A stretch of 64,000 nt of DNA from Scatophagus argus (GCF_020382885.2 NC_058501.1:15204501-15268500); one strand, 5' to 3'; shown: positions 50,401 through 62,428, counted from the stretch's first letter. Notes: generated by a model from the sequence alone, not told the origin. Made by a program: numbers and translations.

Positions 50401-53400
50401 ACATGTGCACGTCTGCATGAGTCAACAGGAGTGCCGGGACCCATTTACAGGTAGTCACAGATGAAGCATTGGATCCATTACACGTATGTACAGACTTACA
50501 TCTTCAGAGAATAAAAGTAAATCTGTGACATTTCGTTTTGTGCTCGAGCTGCTGTAGCCCTCCCCTCTTGACCCTGCTCTTTATCCTCTCGTTGTTTTTA
50601 GGTTTCTGTTTATGCTGATGCAAAGTAGTTTGGGATTCCCCCTCCTCCACTGGGCCTGTCTCCTCTAATATTGATGAGGCTGCTTTTTAAATGAAATGAC
50701 TGGCCCGCTCTGCACAGGGCCGCTCTCAGTTCATATGCATGCACACATGCACAGATATTAAATTCAGGGCCAAAGCATATGTTGTGCACAAAGGCACTCT
50801 AACACCACAAAGTCCCAAACATACTTTTGACTGATGACTAAGAGGCGCCACAGGAAGGGACATCACACAACAGAGGCCATAACCATTACAATAACATGCA
50901 CATGCATAAACAAAGACCTGTGGTTTCCTGTGTTTCTGCAGGGCTGTGAAAGCCTGTTTTGCCTTGTACAGCTCACAGCTTACAGTACATCTGTGTCTCT
51001 GCTGCATTCAACTTCACCAAACAAACACAGGCTACTTAAAGAGATCTCATTAGAGCTCCCTTTGCGGTCAGGATAAAAGACAGATTTGGTGCAGCAGGTG
51101 AGGGCGAGTGAACTACAGACCAGCTGGGATGTCACAGTTGATTCAGTCAAGTCAGAAAATACAAAAACATTTGCCCTCCCCGTCTTTGTTTTTCATTTTA
51201 AGTTGTTATCAAATGCTATATAATTTATTTGATATAGATTTATACCTGATATAGTAAATTTTCTGAGGAAAAAAAAGTAGCAAATTTTCAGTTTTTCAGT
51301 TAAATTAAGCTTGTCATATGTCTCTATTCAATGTAATTCATCTGTAAAGCTATTTTATTCACTAAATGATAGAATGCATGGATTGTTTTTGGTTCAAATG
51401 AAAAGTAAAAAAAAACCCAAAACAAACAAATTTGTTAAAAGTAAAAGAAGTAAAAAAAAAAATTCAACATTGAAGCTGTCCTGGTCAGCGAAGAAATATT
51501 CCAGTAAAAATATGACAAAAAGTCATCTCACCATATATTTTGCCCGACCCTAAGTGACAGTAATGACCTTAAATATGTATAATGAACAACAACAAATAAG
51601 CCTCTTATAAAAATAAGTTGAAAATGAAATTATGAGATTGCCTTTAAGAATCCAACTGATGTCCCCTCTTATAGATTGGTTATTAGAACAAAATGAGATG
51701 TGGCTGATTGTGTATGTGTGTGCACATCTTTCTGTTGAAACTCTTCCAATGCTGTCTCTCCTCCTTCCTTTTCCCTCTGGCACTTCTCCCATCCACCTGA
51801 AGGTCGCCATGTTGCTTTCTGGGCCAAGTGCTCACCAGAGAGATCTGTGTGACAGGCAGTGCCAAGGCTGCATTAACCCTCCACAAAGACAGCAGGATGC
51901 TTGTGCCAGGTAAGCACTGAGGCTTTCCAGCATCTGATGTCAGGACCGTGCAGCGTCAGTCCCAGCCGCTCCCGTGCGAGCTGACCAGCCCAACCCGAAT
52001 GCATGAGCATCTTTAGCAAACTGCCCATTAAGTGTTTAATGTCTCTCACAGCTTCAAGGGCATTAGAAGCCCTGACGCAGACTAGATGCCACACAGCAAG
52101 TCTGTATAAATCTATAAACTGCATTACTCCATTACTGAGAAACCTTCAGTTGCAGGCTTACTCTCCTGCAAGAATAAGGTTTCCATAAAGAACTGAGACA
52201 TGACGGGGTTCAGAAATATTGATTCAAACTAAAATACTTAATGTGATGCTATCATACACAGAATGACTAACTGTAGGATTAACACTCTTCCCCTCCATGG
52301 ACATGTGACATGGACATGTCACGGCTCAGAATCTCCTTACGTCCCCATGTGGCACACGCTCTCACAACACTCACAGTGTTGTGTCCTTGCAGGGACTAAA
52401 AGTCAGGATCAGACTCTTCGCAGAAGTGATCGTCTCTCACTAGGACTGATGCAATTAGACGAAAATGGGATCGTGGAATTGTCTGCAGTCGTGCACACAC
52501 ACACACACACACACGCACACGCTCGGGGTAATGTAATTTGTCGGAATACTACGCGAGTGACAAAGCGACAGACGGATGGGCTGGAGGTCAAATGAAGGTG
52601 CACATGCCGTGTGATCTGCGATAGTTAAGCTAAGGAGTAAGGCTACAGATGAGGCAGTGCAGTTACAGTCGAGGCTGGCGCCTGGAAGATTGATCAGTGT
52701 CTCGGGAAGCAGAGACAAGGACATCATCCTACTTATTTAAACAAAATTCTGATTCTGAAAACAAAACTCAGTTCACCCACTCACATAAAGGAAGACTCAT
52801 AATCAGCACTTGACATCAGGAACACAGCTAAAACTGAGCGATGACTGTGAGTCGAGTCATCTCAGACATGTCATCTCCTAATACTGGAAGCAAAAACAAA
52901 ACGAAACAAAGAAAAGGTGACACTGAACCAGAACACTTGTTGGCAGTGAAAAGGTGCAGACCTGACAGTATGCAGTCAAGTGTTAAAATTAACCTTGTTA
53001 ATAAATCAGTTGATGTCAGGCGCTGATGCCAAATAAACAAAACAGGAAAGCTCAGTGATTACAGGACCAGGAGACCATGGTGGTAAAAACCAGTCAGGTG
53101 TGTAACATGGACACAACGTGTTCACACATAAACAAACGCACAGCTGATTATTGAGGAGACAGAGATGAAGAAGCGGGAATGACACTTGGACTCAGCTGGG
53201 ATGAGGATGACAAAGGATGTTTATTTGAAAAACAATGAGATGCCGTTTGTACAATGAACAGCTTGGTGATGATGTTGTACAATTAACCCCAGTCACACAA
53301 ACTCGTACCTGTCCGCTTCTTTTTCGATTTCGCTCCATTCACTCCTTTCTGGGTTTTTCTTTGCAGAGGGAGAACGACTGGAAACCATTTTTCCGGGAAA

Positions 53401-54957
53401 TCTTTAAGTACTGTCATCCTGTCTTTCCTAACAGTCACCGTCTAAATTATGGCAAGATGTGCGCTGTTTTCAGTGACAGATGACCGCCGCATCTCCGCAA
53501 GGTCGCGAGGATGAAGGTCCGCTCTCAACTTCGCTGAAGTTGGATTAACAGCACCGTCCCGTCCCTGCTTCTGTGCTGCTGCCTCTCTCACCTCCCCAAA
53601 CACACACACACACACACTCACCCACCCTTTGTCCGCCCCTTGCTCTATTTTCTCCCCCTCCTGCCGCAGAAACTGATATCATTTTCTCTAGTAAGGTCAG
53701 TCGGCAGCTACACGGTTAATCTCTTGCTAGACACGAGTCCATTCTGCTTAAGATTTATATTTATCATAAACATATAGATTAAAGGGAACTGTATCCTCAT
53801 GTTTGTAGTTTTTTGTCGGACAAACGCACATCGGTTTGCGGGACTGCAGCCCCGTCAATCAACTTCGACGGTCGTCAAGTCTGCGGCTCATCCACAACGT
53901 AAACACTGAGGGCATTACGTAACCATGCAGGCTCTGTTTGGCGTTACCGTGGCAACCGCCTCTGCAAGGATCCCACAGCTGAGCGAGCGGTTACGTGGAT
54001 AAACTGCGGCTCGTGCAGCACTTCGGTCTCCTGCGCGTTTAAACCGGAGAAGGTGCACCGCAGTGGGCAGGGCCAGGCGGATGCCTGGGCACGTGCTGAG
54101 CGGCAAGCCTCGTGCCGATACATTAAAAATTGCTACTACCCACGGTTACACACACACAAACGCGCGTGCGCACACACACACGTACACTCGCTCCATTAAA
54201 CACAAATGTACTGCAGGTAACGATTTCAGCTTGTATTTCCTCCACAGGTAGACATATAGATGAAAATACCATGTTACTAATTTCCCCAGAAAAAAATCAC
54301 TTTCTCTTTCCAGTGAATGTCGAGACATACAGCTAAGAGTCAGAGCTGTAATTTGGTATATCAGGTAAGTACAGCCCAGTTAGAGTAATGAAACTGACTG
54401 CACTGAAGAGGATTCTTTTACAAAACTGCATCCAAAAATCACTCCATGTGTCTGACCCCAGCAGTGTTGAGCTCGAAAGTCTTCATGGTGACAGCACAGC
54501 ATTTAAAATACCGACTTTACAATTAAACTAATGCACTGAAATGCATCCTTGAAGATCTATGCAGCTCCAATCCTGTGTATGTTAAGAACCGTCACCGCCT
54601 CACCATGGTCCCCTTTGCACTTACCAGTAACATGCATCGTATATGTGGGCAGAATATGGATTTTACAAGATTACGAGATTACACTCCAGTTACTTAAATA
54701 TATTTCCCTAATGTTTACATTTTTAATGAAATATGGGAGGCATGTGAGGCTTCTGAAACACAAGGCGGCAGGTTATGTTTATCTGTTTAGCTTCTATCTG
54801 ACAAAGAACAATCCATAACACGACGTAAAAGTCAAGACTGAAGGCCTGTGTGAGCTCTGCCACCACCAGGGGAGAAACTCTACCATTACCGTGATTCCCA
54901 AATGATTAGTGTGTTTAGAGTCAGGCACTGACCTGGAGGAGGCCTCTTTCTGAACAT
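34462..54957 (-). CDS. atp8b2: Phospholipid-transporting P4-ATPase ATP8B2
   Basis: Lipid flippase moving phospholipid to the cytosolic leaflet, normally with a CDC50/TMEM30 partner. Exons: 54933-54957, 49950-50008, 49733-49846, 48742-48840, 48487-48548, 48257-48329, 47791-47861, 47607-47686, 46927-47085, 46755-46843, 46337-46533, 45483-45603, 44992-45069, 44591-44625, 44349-44509, 44048-44236, 43165-43280, 42807-42971, 42316-42427, 41164-41269, 40034-40277, 39638-39821, 38812-39035, 38622-38705, 37652-37897, 37395-37533, 36186-36316, 34642-35250, 34462-34551. They total 4062 nt, in frame throughout: 1353 aa (human about 1210). Visible motifs: DGET actuator loop ([12 protein letters not shown]), phosphorylated Asp390 in DKTGT, KGAD nucleotide-binding loop, GDGAND at 836-841, and ten hydrophobic helices. 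Exon 2 onward matches human ATP8B2 closely, including [12 protein letters not shown] and [14 protein letters not shown]. Additions relative to human are an insert at about 712-765 and a long C-terminal tail. An alternative first exon is listed separately. Confidence 0.96.
37137..37262. repeat. Dispersed fish repeat (GTGGGGAC / TTAGG-rich)
   Basis: In an atp8b2 intron. Starts TGTGGGGACACAGTCTCATT, continues with GTGGGTCCCCACAACG and a run of TTAGGTT-like units, and ends at TAATGTCCCC. It resembles a common fish repeat from recall. The TTAGG-like units are irregular and are not telomeric. Confidence 0.55.
38020..38440 (+). repeat. Dispersed teleost repeat (GCTAACATGCTAA family), copy 1
   Basis: In an atp8b2 intron. 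Contains GAGCTAACATGCTAATATAC, AAGTACTGGGCCAATCAGAA and a CAAAGTTACAAGTTACAATT segment. A second copy with the same order of motifs lies at 49207-49450. It is degenerate and non-coding. Confidence 0.65.
40060..40200 (-). repeat. Low-complexity coding insert in atp8b2
   Basis: Within atp8b2 exon 40034-40277 a purine/pyrimidine-rich stretch encodes six glycines followed, after KHLQC, by six prolines. Two reverse-complementary blocks, (ggaggg/gtggaggagg) and (cctcctccacctccc), make it a potential hairpin. Confidence 0.7.
41668..42003. mobile_element. Non-autonomous DNA element with inverted ends
   Basis: In the atp8b2 intron between 41269 and 42316. The left end TAACGATCAGCCACAACCAC and the right end TTTTAATGCTGTGGCTGATC are inverted relatives sharing GATCAGCCACA. 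The interior (CTGCAGGTCCTCTTTGTG, then CCCTGTCACTGG) resembles a well-known fish MITE family from recall. No reading frame. Confidence 0.75.
43133..43157. repeat. Microsatellite (GT)n
   Basis: GT tract ending eight bases from the donor of the atp8b2 exon at 43165-43280, inside the intron. Confidence 0.85.
47310..47456. repeat. Two (GT)n microsatellites
   Basis: GT runs at about 47310-47331 and 47425-47456 in an atp8b2 intron, separated by about 90 bp of unique sequence. Confidence 0.9.
49207..49450 (+). repeat. Dispersed teleost repeat (GCTAACATGCTAA family), copy 2
   Basis: In an atp8b2 intron. It has CTAACATACTCACAGTGACA, GCTGATGGGCACGTAGTTAG, AAAGCACTGGCCCATTGAAA and a GTTTGTA-type end. 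It shares motif order with the copy at 38020-38440, and this copy is better preserved at its 3' half. Confidence 0.65.
50009..53308 (-). other. atp8b2: Long first intron of atp8b2 (long-isoform side)
   Basis: Between exon 2 and the alternative first exon. No conserved-looking exon was found on either strand. A (CA)n microsatellite lies at about 52495-52518. Several short open frames are not supported by codon pattern or splice sites. Confidence 0.5.
53309..53417 (-). CDS. atp8b2: Alternative first coding exon of atp8b2 (long isoform)
   Basis: Starts at an ATG (53415-53417) and runs 109 nt to a GTACGAGT donor. It encodes [11 protein letters not shown] and continues to SKKKRT, leaving one base to join exon 2 (49950-50008) exactly as the MFRKRPPP exon at 54933-54957 does. 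The spliced product reads [16 protein letters not shown]. Its start closely resembles the human ATP8B2 long-isoform N-terminus as I recall it (MTVPKEMPEKW, ending in GTEEERRARAND). Predicted isoform length is 1381 aa. Two other ATGs in different frames would not join exon 2 in phase. Confidence 0.8.
53418..54932 (-). promoter_or_regulatory. atp8b2: CpG-rich interval, probable internal promoter of atp8b2
   Basis: The stretch at about 53820-54125 is visibly richer in CG dinucleotides than its surroundings. It lies 0.4-0.7 kb upstream of the alternative first exon, so it is a likely promoter for the long isoform. It holds an X-box-like site at 53943-53956. A (CA)n microsatellite flanks it at about 54147-54181. 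No start site can be placed from sequence alone. Confidence 0.45.
53943..53956 (+). promoter_or_regulatory. X-box-like RFX motif
   Basis: GTTACCGTGGCAAC fits GTNRCC-N2-RGYAAC. It lies within the CpG-rich interval, about 0.53 kb upstream of the long-isoform ATG of atp8b2. A fit to a degenerate motif alone is weak evidence. Confidence 0.4.
54933..54957 (-). CDS. atp8b2: First coding exon of atp8b2 (short isoform)
   Basis: ATG at 54955-54957 encodes MFRKRPPP plus one base before a GTCAGT donor. Joined to exon 2 it reads [16 protein letters not shown], matching the human short-isoform pattern KKRPPEEERRARAND. The small exon and the phase agreement support it. It probably has upstream non-coding exons. 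Confidence 0.82.
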
Positions 54958-57325
54958 CTCCACTCTGCCAGCGTCCTTCTGCTATGGCCCATGGGATTGT
55001 CTGCCGATGGAAGATGAAGAAGAGGAGGTGAAGAACATTGAAGACAAGTGGCCTTAACTGTGAAGAGAGGCGCTGAGGAGTGAGGAAACTAGGAGGGCAC
55101 AGAGGAAATGCTCACGAAGAGGGGGTGAAGTGAGAACCTTTTCCGTCAGATACAAAGCGTGACAGAGACAGTGCTCCAAACTGTGAGCCTGCACTCAAGT
55201 GACGCGCTTCTTCATTTCTTACTTTGAGGGTTGAAAAACAGTTATTTGCCCCACAGAGAGAACGTGTTAATCAATCATGCATTAAAACCACTGCACAACA
55301 GGACACACATACACACGCCAGACCATCTCTGGTCTATTAGAGTCATAATTAGGAAATGACATTCAGCAGAGAGCTGCATTTGTCTCTGTAGCACACACTG
55401 TCTGGGGACTGGTGGCTTGGACCAGATCCACTGTCAGTCTCTCCCTCCCTCCAAAGTGAAAGAGAACGAGTAATGGAGCGGCACTTATCCTCTCCGCTCC
55501 TCGTCTCACTTTCCCCTCTTCACTCGTCTCCTTTTTGTCCATTTATGCCGACCCCTTAACGTTACGCACCTCACTGCTTTAAGCGGCCGTATTTTACCTC
55601 AGCTAAATAACGGCGCAGAAGAGGCAGCGAGATGAGCGGTGAGATGTCTCGGGCTCGTAGTGCACACTGGGAGGCGCAATCAGTATGGCAGACAGTGGGC
55701 TCGAACAGCAAGCCTTAAATCAATACTTCTGAGAACGAGCCATGTGAGTTAGGCTGATCGGCTTTCAGCTACAGTTTCCAGCATCATCTCTCCCCCTGCC
55801 ATACACTCTTCCCTTTTACTGCACTCTCCACACTCACTTCCTACTCTGTATACTGCCTCTTTATCAATCTAATAGGGCTGGTGAAATAAGAGTTGTTTGT
55901 CATGTTCTCTCGCCTCTCTCCTCTCCTCAGTCTTTCACTTGTCACCTCCCTTCCTCTCCCTCGCACTCCATCTGCGGCTGCCGTCTTGTGTGACCCTACA
56001 GACCTGCAGCGGCATCATGAAATAAAGCCGGCAAACACCGGGTCACGCACTGAATATGTGAGCACCTTTCCTGGCTTCTGAGCAGAATTCCATTCATCTC
56101 TCACCTCAGTGGAGTCTGGCTGAAGTTTTAGAGGATTTGAGGCAGCACAACTACTTAGAGAAATGTGTGACTTTGAACTACAGACAGCAAACTCTCTGCC
56201 TCATGACTTAAACATTACAAAAAAAACCCCAGCATACATGTAATATATATATAATATTCCTGTAGAGTCAGTTAATGAGTCTGCTACATGCACTGGTGAC
56301 TTCAGTTAATAAAATATCCTCTGATAAGTAGTAACTAGTGAAGGAACAGCCATAAAGTGGTCTTCCATTTTGTTTTATTTCCTTTTTCACTTTGTAATAA
56401 AGCGAGTTCAGAGTGACTTTTTTCTCTCTGAAAAACCTAACATGACTTTTTTGATATCAGCATTACACAGACACCAATACTGAAACCAGTATCCGTACCA
56501 TCAGGAAGCCAACTGACAAACTGAAACAACAGACTGAAGTAACTCCAGCAATGTTACACATGTCCTGCTCTGAGGGCAGCACATGTTTGTCCGAGGACTA
56601 ATGAAATAACAGGGTTTTTAATCTCCTTGGGTATACTCCTATAAGAGATGCTGGTGCAGTTTCTTTACAGTTATTTTCACAAAGAAGCAGGAGAACAAGA
56701 GCAAACCGCACTAACTAACAAAGTTCAGTCACCATGTAACTTGCCCGCTCAGAAGGCAGGTTGTATTTTTCTTCAGGAGGAATTAAAGTTAAGTAAATGG
56801 CCGACAAATAAATAACTTCCACTGTCTGCTGTGCTCATGGTGCTCAACTCATTGTCTTTCTTCACCATTTTTCTGTTTTCTTATGATTGTAGGCCAGTCA
56901 CTTTCATAAGAAAGCACAAGACAACAAACTGAAACAACAGACAAGAATAACAAAGTTAAACCAGAAGGTAATTGGCTTGCTGGAATAGAATTACACACTA
57001 TAAGCTCTGTAGGACATCCATTAGGGGAACTGCAGCGATGTCTGGAGGAACTACACAGAGACATCACTAACTTTCACTTTGACTTTGGGTAAATGTTATG
57101 ACTAATACCAGACTACAATAAGCTCCTGCTTCAAAACCCCCCCCCCCAAGCTACTGTATGAGCTGAGCAGTTGTAGTGTAAATCACGACGCCAATCACTT
57201 AACCGTGACAACCGAGACTCACATCAGTACTTTCAGCTGACAAAGTAAAGGCTGCAGAGCAACCTGGCCATACATGATGGGGGCGGCCAACCACCGCCAC
57301 AGCAGCTCAGGAAACACAAACCTAC

Positions 57326-57600
57326 CTTTTCAAGTTGGCCTTAAAAATCCAGTGTTTCTGCTGGAGGCTCGCTCGCTGCTCCTCTCACCGAGGTCATGGT
57401 GAGGTTTCGGGTTGAACAGGACGATCTGGCCCGTGATGAGGAAGGAGCTTTGAGGCAGGAACCCGGGATGCGCTGGAGACACCGAGTCGAGGTGAGGGAA
57501 GGTTTGGCTCCGGCCAGGGGAGAGCAGAGAGGAGGAGGGAGGAGGAGGAGGAGGAGGAGGGGCTGAAATGCCTTCACCTTCTCCACCTCCTTCTGAACCT
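57326..57600 (-). other. Possible non-coding 5' exon of atp8b2
   Basis: GC- and purine-rich sequence ending on the minus strand in CTTGAAAAG followed by a good GTAGGT donor. Its only frames are short or end just before the donor, so it would be untranslated. Candidate acceptors lie just above the exon at 54933-54957. It carries a (GGA)n run at about 57530-57560. This is inference from position and donor only. Confidence 0.3.
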
Positions 57601-59100
57601 CGTACACTCAGGACCTTGAAGGGCTTGCGGATGTGACATTTAGCTCAGCATCAGTGGTGATTTGTTTAAACTGTCTGGAAGCACATCATTTCAACACTTT
57701 CTATTGATTTGAATCTATTAGGGCGCGTCTCTGCTTTTAACATTTTATTAATTTATTTATTTTTGTCTGCACATCAAAATAATTCCTGCCTTAACAGCTT
57801 GACCACAAACGCACTTTATTCATCAATAACCGTGCGCTTCTTTTTGCTCCTTTTGTGTCATACCGCCCTCTACTGCTACGTCAGCATTTTCCGCTTCAAC
57901 ATCTGTCCAGCTCAAGGTCGCAACATCTGCATTACGGCCAACATAGAGGGGGAGAACTCGTGAACCTACACGGCATCTGCAGATTCAGCAGTTAAAATGT
58001 TATAATGATATTTCTTATAGCGTCTGGAAACTTTTGGTAATCTTTCACAAAGGAATAAACATTCACTTTTTAATTGTTCTATAGGTTAAAGCTTTAATGT
58101 GAGAATCTAATTATTTTTCATGTTTTAACACATTCACTCATACAACATCACTCACAAATATCTCAAAATACACTGGATCCTTATAACTAAAACTTTATTG
58201 TGTTAAATGTGGTTTTAAAATGTTGCAGCGACCATTTTTGGAGTTTTCCTTGTTTGTCTGTAATAATTATTAACCTGATCACAGTCCTTCTGCTCTCCCT
58301 CTTGTCCTGTATGCGGTAGGCCTTTCATATCAGGTCATGTTGAGAGGTAGGCCATTGCCACCAACTGGCAGACTGATGACAAACAAGCTGAGTTTGGAAT
58401 TAAGACCGTGTCCCACATTTCTAGACTGTGTATATCATTAATGATTAACAAAACCATTCCCAAATCAAAGTTTTCTTCTCGTGGAGGACTTACCAGTGTA
58501 TCAGTTGAAACTGCCAGCATACTTTAATATTACAGTGGTATACTGTTAAAAAAAAATGCTTTCAAATTAATATTTTGAGAAAAAATGTAGGCTGCCAAAG
58601 CGTGCTGTCCTACCTGTTATTGCTTGTGAATTGATCTCACGTGTAATTTGTGACGTAGCCAATGTCTCAGAATACCAATTTAAAAGAGTCTTGACCTTTA
58701 TGAACATGCCTCAAAGGTTCAAACTCATCATTAATATAATCATCCTATTTCACAATCTTGTCTCGAGTGCATTTCGGATGGATTCAAGAGACCAAAGCAA
58801 TCTAAAACACTGATGAAAGGACTCATACAATCACAATGTAGACCTGAAGACATCAGAGACCTGTTTTTTATGAAGTGGGTCCCTCAAATGACCTTCCTCT
58901 CCTCACATACAGTGAAGTAAAGCTCCCAGCACAGACGTAAAACTACAAGGAAAAGCACTTACTACCAGGGTGAAACAATGAAATCGCTTCCCTCTCTGTT
59001 ACCTTTCAGTAAAAAAATATTCGTCCAGTTTTCCATAGGCTTAAAGAAATACATGCACTGAAAATGTGACAAATCTGAAAGCATGAAGTACTTGGAAATT
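57601..59100. other. Intergenic region between atp8b2 and aqp10
   Basis: No exon recognised. Mostly AT-rich; short frames (e.g. 58335-58520 minus) show no family resemblance. Confidence 0.45.
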
Positions 59101-59362
59101 TACATGTAGACTTTAACACTTTAAGATTCGCACCTTATCTGTTGCCATTCTGCTCCTTATCTGTTACCATTCTGCACCTTATCTGCTGTTATCTGTCTAT
59201 ATCTCATGTCATAACATGTCTGTTATGCTTTATAGTACTCTGTTATTTTTAGATTTTGTGTAAAAAACTAGTTGATACTTTTGTATGCTTCTTTGTATTG
59301 CGACCCTCCCACAACAATTTCCTGCAGGATTAATAAAGTTCTTCTTTTATCTTATCTTAGAC
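59100..59362 (+). repeat. Probable LINE 3' tail
   Basis: Repeated CACCTTATCTGTTGCCATTC-type units are followed by ACAATTTCCTGCAGGATTAA, then AATAAAGTTCTTCTTTTATC and a short CTTAT repeat. This is the typical 3' end of several fish non-LTR retrotransposons that finish in a short tandem tail. The upstream body is missing (5'-truncated). Confidence 0.6.
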
Positions 59363-59513
59363 GGTGTTACTGTGATACAAACGCTAACTTAAGGTGGGTG
59401 TTTTTTTTTTCAAACTACATATATAGTTTACATAATATTGAACATGATATTGCTCACTCTTAGCCTTAAGTTGAATAAGAATGACAATGACATTTTACTT
59501 CAGTAAAGTTTTC

Positions 59514-59519
59514 TTTAAT
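59514..59519 (-). terminator. Candidate polyadenylation signal ATTAAA (aqp10)
   Basis: Minus-strand ATTAAA about 370 nt after the aqp10 stop codon. It is a common variant signal, and the first good candidate downstream. Confidence 0.35.
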
Positions 59520-59890
59520 TAGCTCAGCATTCATCATGGAATTTCATAAAAAAGCACATAAAACTCAGTAATATAATTTACCAAGATTAAGCCAATATTC
59601 TATGGAATACAGACATTAATCTAAACAGTATTAACATGTAATCAATATCTCTTTCAGCTGGCTCCACCTCTACTGACTGAGTGTAGAAGCTCACTATAGA
59701 TCATACAGCGTACCAAAAAAGATATCACTGTTGTTCTCACAACAGAAGATCACAAGGTGTGTGTGTCCGCGACTTAACAGTGACTACCCACCCGCTTCTA
59801 CTTTCTCAAACATAATTTAAAACCAGATTACTGACCTTAACTGTCTGAAAGGAAGAAAGCGGTTTTGTCATGCGTGCTTGTATGTAACAC

Positions 59891-62428
59891 TTAGAAACGT
59901 TCAGTCTTTAACTCTGCTCCACCGTCCCACGTGGTGCTGGCCTGCTTCATTTTGTCAGTGATGGTGAATTCAAGGGAGACGTTCTCAGGCTGGTCCGGGT
60001 CAGGCAGGTGCCAGTCGATGAAGACCAAATACGTGAAAGTACCTACAACACCTCCGACAAGTGGAGCCAACAGGGGAACCCAGAACCAGTAGTTGTAACA
60101 CCTGGAGAGCAGACACACAGAACTTATGTAAAGATGCAATAATCATTATTATATATATATTTTTAAATATTTTTTTTATACTGGGTATGTCAGGTGAAAA
60201 GGAGTGATGAACTACAGAACTCTGCAGCTCTTACGATTGTACCATACGATTATTAGATCATATAGCAACAAGTTACATCATGGGACAAACACCAGATCGC
60301 AATCGGATGTTCTGCAACAAGCTCTGAGCTCTGATAACCCCTGACATATTTCTGCACAAGGTCGGAGCACGTGTGTGTTATAAACGTGTGTACCGCATAT
60401 GTAATTTAAGATACATACGTGAACACGTCTGTGCCCCAGCCTGCAGTCAGAGTAAAGAGGCGTGGCCCCAGGTCCCGAGCAGGATTTATTGCAGCACCAC
60501 AGTTACTTGACATGGACATGGAGATCCCCAGGACGATCACTGCCACTATAGCAGGAATCAGATCTGGGGGAGCAGGGGTGTTTCTCTTTTCACCCAAACA
60601 CAGGATGCACAACATCAGCATGCCAGTGCCCACGGCCTAATGAAAATGAAATGCAGAAATTATGAGTTCAATAAAGCCACAGCTGCTAAAATACTGTGTC
60701 AGATTTACACAAATTCTCCCACTCACTTGGTCAAGGAAGCTTCTGCCCAAAGTTAGGTACTCTGAGGGATATGTGGCAAAGATAGATGCTGTCTCATTTG
60801 GGCCATATACAGTCAATATTCCTCCACTAAAAGCCATTATAGCATCTGAGACAGAAACAAAGATAAAGTAGGAAGATTTGCAAATGTGTACAAAGAAAAA
60901 ACATTTAAGGACCCATTTGTCAGTCATTAGTCAGTGATTGCCAATGATTTGTATTTGAGGTGCCAGAAAGACAAACCATAGTAGACCAGATAAACAAGTC
61001 CTGATGCTACGTAAGCCCCCAGCACCTGGGAGAGGCAGTAGGGCACCAGCCTTCTCCAGGGCACCTGGCCCAACACACAGAAACACAGACTCACTGCTGG
61101 GTTCAGATGAGCACCTGGATGGAGGGAGAGGAAGACATGAAGAATGAAGACAGAAGTGAATTACAGTGAGAGAAAGAGAGAGACTGTACCGTAATGAAAT
61201 CTCAGATAATTTGTGGCCATATAGTGTGTCAACTAAGAGCAGTTGTATCCCAGTAGACATCAGTCACAGTGAAGACCTTGAAAAGCTGGACAAGGCCTCT
61301 CTGCAGAGAGGGCCATACACTAGTGTGACACATCTAGACTGGTAGGATCAGTGAATGACTGCAGTAATGGAAAAATAATAATTCAGAGTGTGACTCGGCG
61401 AAGTGAATACTGCTGCTGTATTTTACTGGATCCCAACCAAGAGTGTAATATAATAACAAATGAGCCTATCATGTGAAAAGTGAATGTCTTTTTTTTTTTT
61501 TTACCTGTGATGCCCTTGGTGAGATACATGGCTGACATTACACCCACAGAAAAGGCCATATTGATTGACAGGAACTGGCCTTTAGTCTCTCTGCTTGTCT
61601 TGACCTGCGCTGCAGCCGCACAGCCAAAGAGCTTCACGATAGATAAGGAAGGCAGAGTGATTGAGGGAAAACAAAAAGAGTCAGCAGATGTATTGTACCT
61701 GAACCTGCACAAATGCCTCAATGGCAACCCTCCCAACACACACGCACACACACACACACACAAAGAACATACTGAAAACAGATACTGGGGAAAAAGGCAA
61801 AAAATACATTCAACACAGATTGAGCTGCTTTATTGCTTTCTTGGAGCTGATTAATTATTTTTTCTCAAACAACCTTATCAGAGACTAATAAGTGGTTGTT
61901 AAAACATAATTAATTCCTTTCCCCTCATGAACTTTGACTTTGTAGTGTCCACTTCTTATCTAAATAGAGCAATTTCTGACTAAACCTCACACATGAGAGG
62001 ACTGCAAGTACACATGCAGTATGGCTTGTGCTGATGAAACTTTATGAGCTATAAACCACTGAATGACAATGTTGTGTTATGTATTTATTACAGGTCATGG
62101 TAACATTAAAATGACTCATGGATTGTAATTGCTAAAAGTTGTTGGGTTGGTCAACAAATAATATAATGGATATAATGGATCGCATCAATTTAAATTAACA
62201 AAATAATCCTTAAATTTAGTGACATAATATGACAATGGAATTGTTCAAGTTTATAATGAATGTTTTCGCATCTTTAAATTTTACTTTAATTGTCTCCACA
62301 AAAGCTGCAAATAATCAAAAGTGAATTCAAACTGAGTCACTTACCAACAAGGTGAAGGTTCCCAAGAATTCAGCCATGCATTCTCGCACCAGAGCGTTCC
62401 TCACTCGCAGAGCACGTCGCTTCAGCAT
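59891..62428 (-). CDS. aqp10: Aquaporin 10 (aquaglyceroporin)
   Basis: Membrane channel for water, glycerol and other small solutes, intestinal in mammals. Six exons: 62345-62428, 61505-61631, 60977-61114, 60727-60845, 60419-60636, 59891-60101. They total 897 nt in frame and encode 298 aa, close to human AQP10 (301). Both pore motifs are intact: Asn75-Pro-Ala in GAHLNPAV and Asn207-Pro-Ala in AAINPARD. The Asp after NPAR marks the glycerol-conducting subfamily. VYGPNETASIFATYPSEYL is almost identical to human AQP10 and separates it from aqp3, 7 and 9. GPRLFT and VAPLVGG-type helices follow. The start ATG at 62426-62428 gives MLKRRALRVRNALVRECMAE. Fish often carry two aqp10 paralogues (a and b), and which one this is cannot be told here. 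Confidence 0.95.

Noticed and set aside
50700-51100. Short frames in the long atp8b2 intron
   Set aside because: CA-rich low-complexity translations with no splice context and no recognisable domain.
57341-57607. 88-codon minus-strand frame upstream of atp8b2
   Set aside because: Composition-driven (GGA repeat giving a Leu run); it stops just before the donor and does not join atp8b2 in frame. Kept only as a possible untranslated exon.
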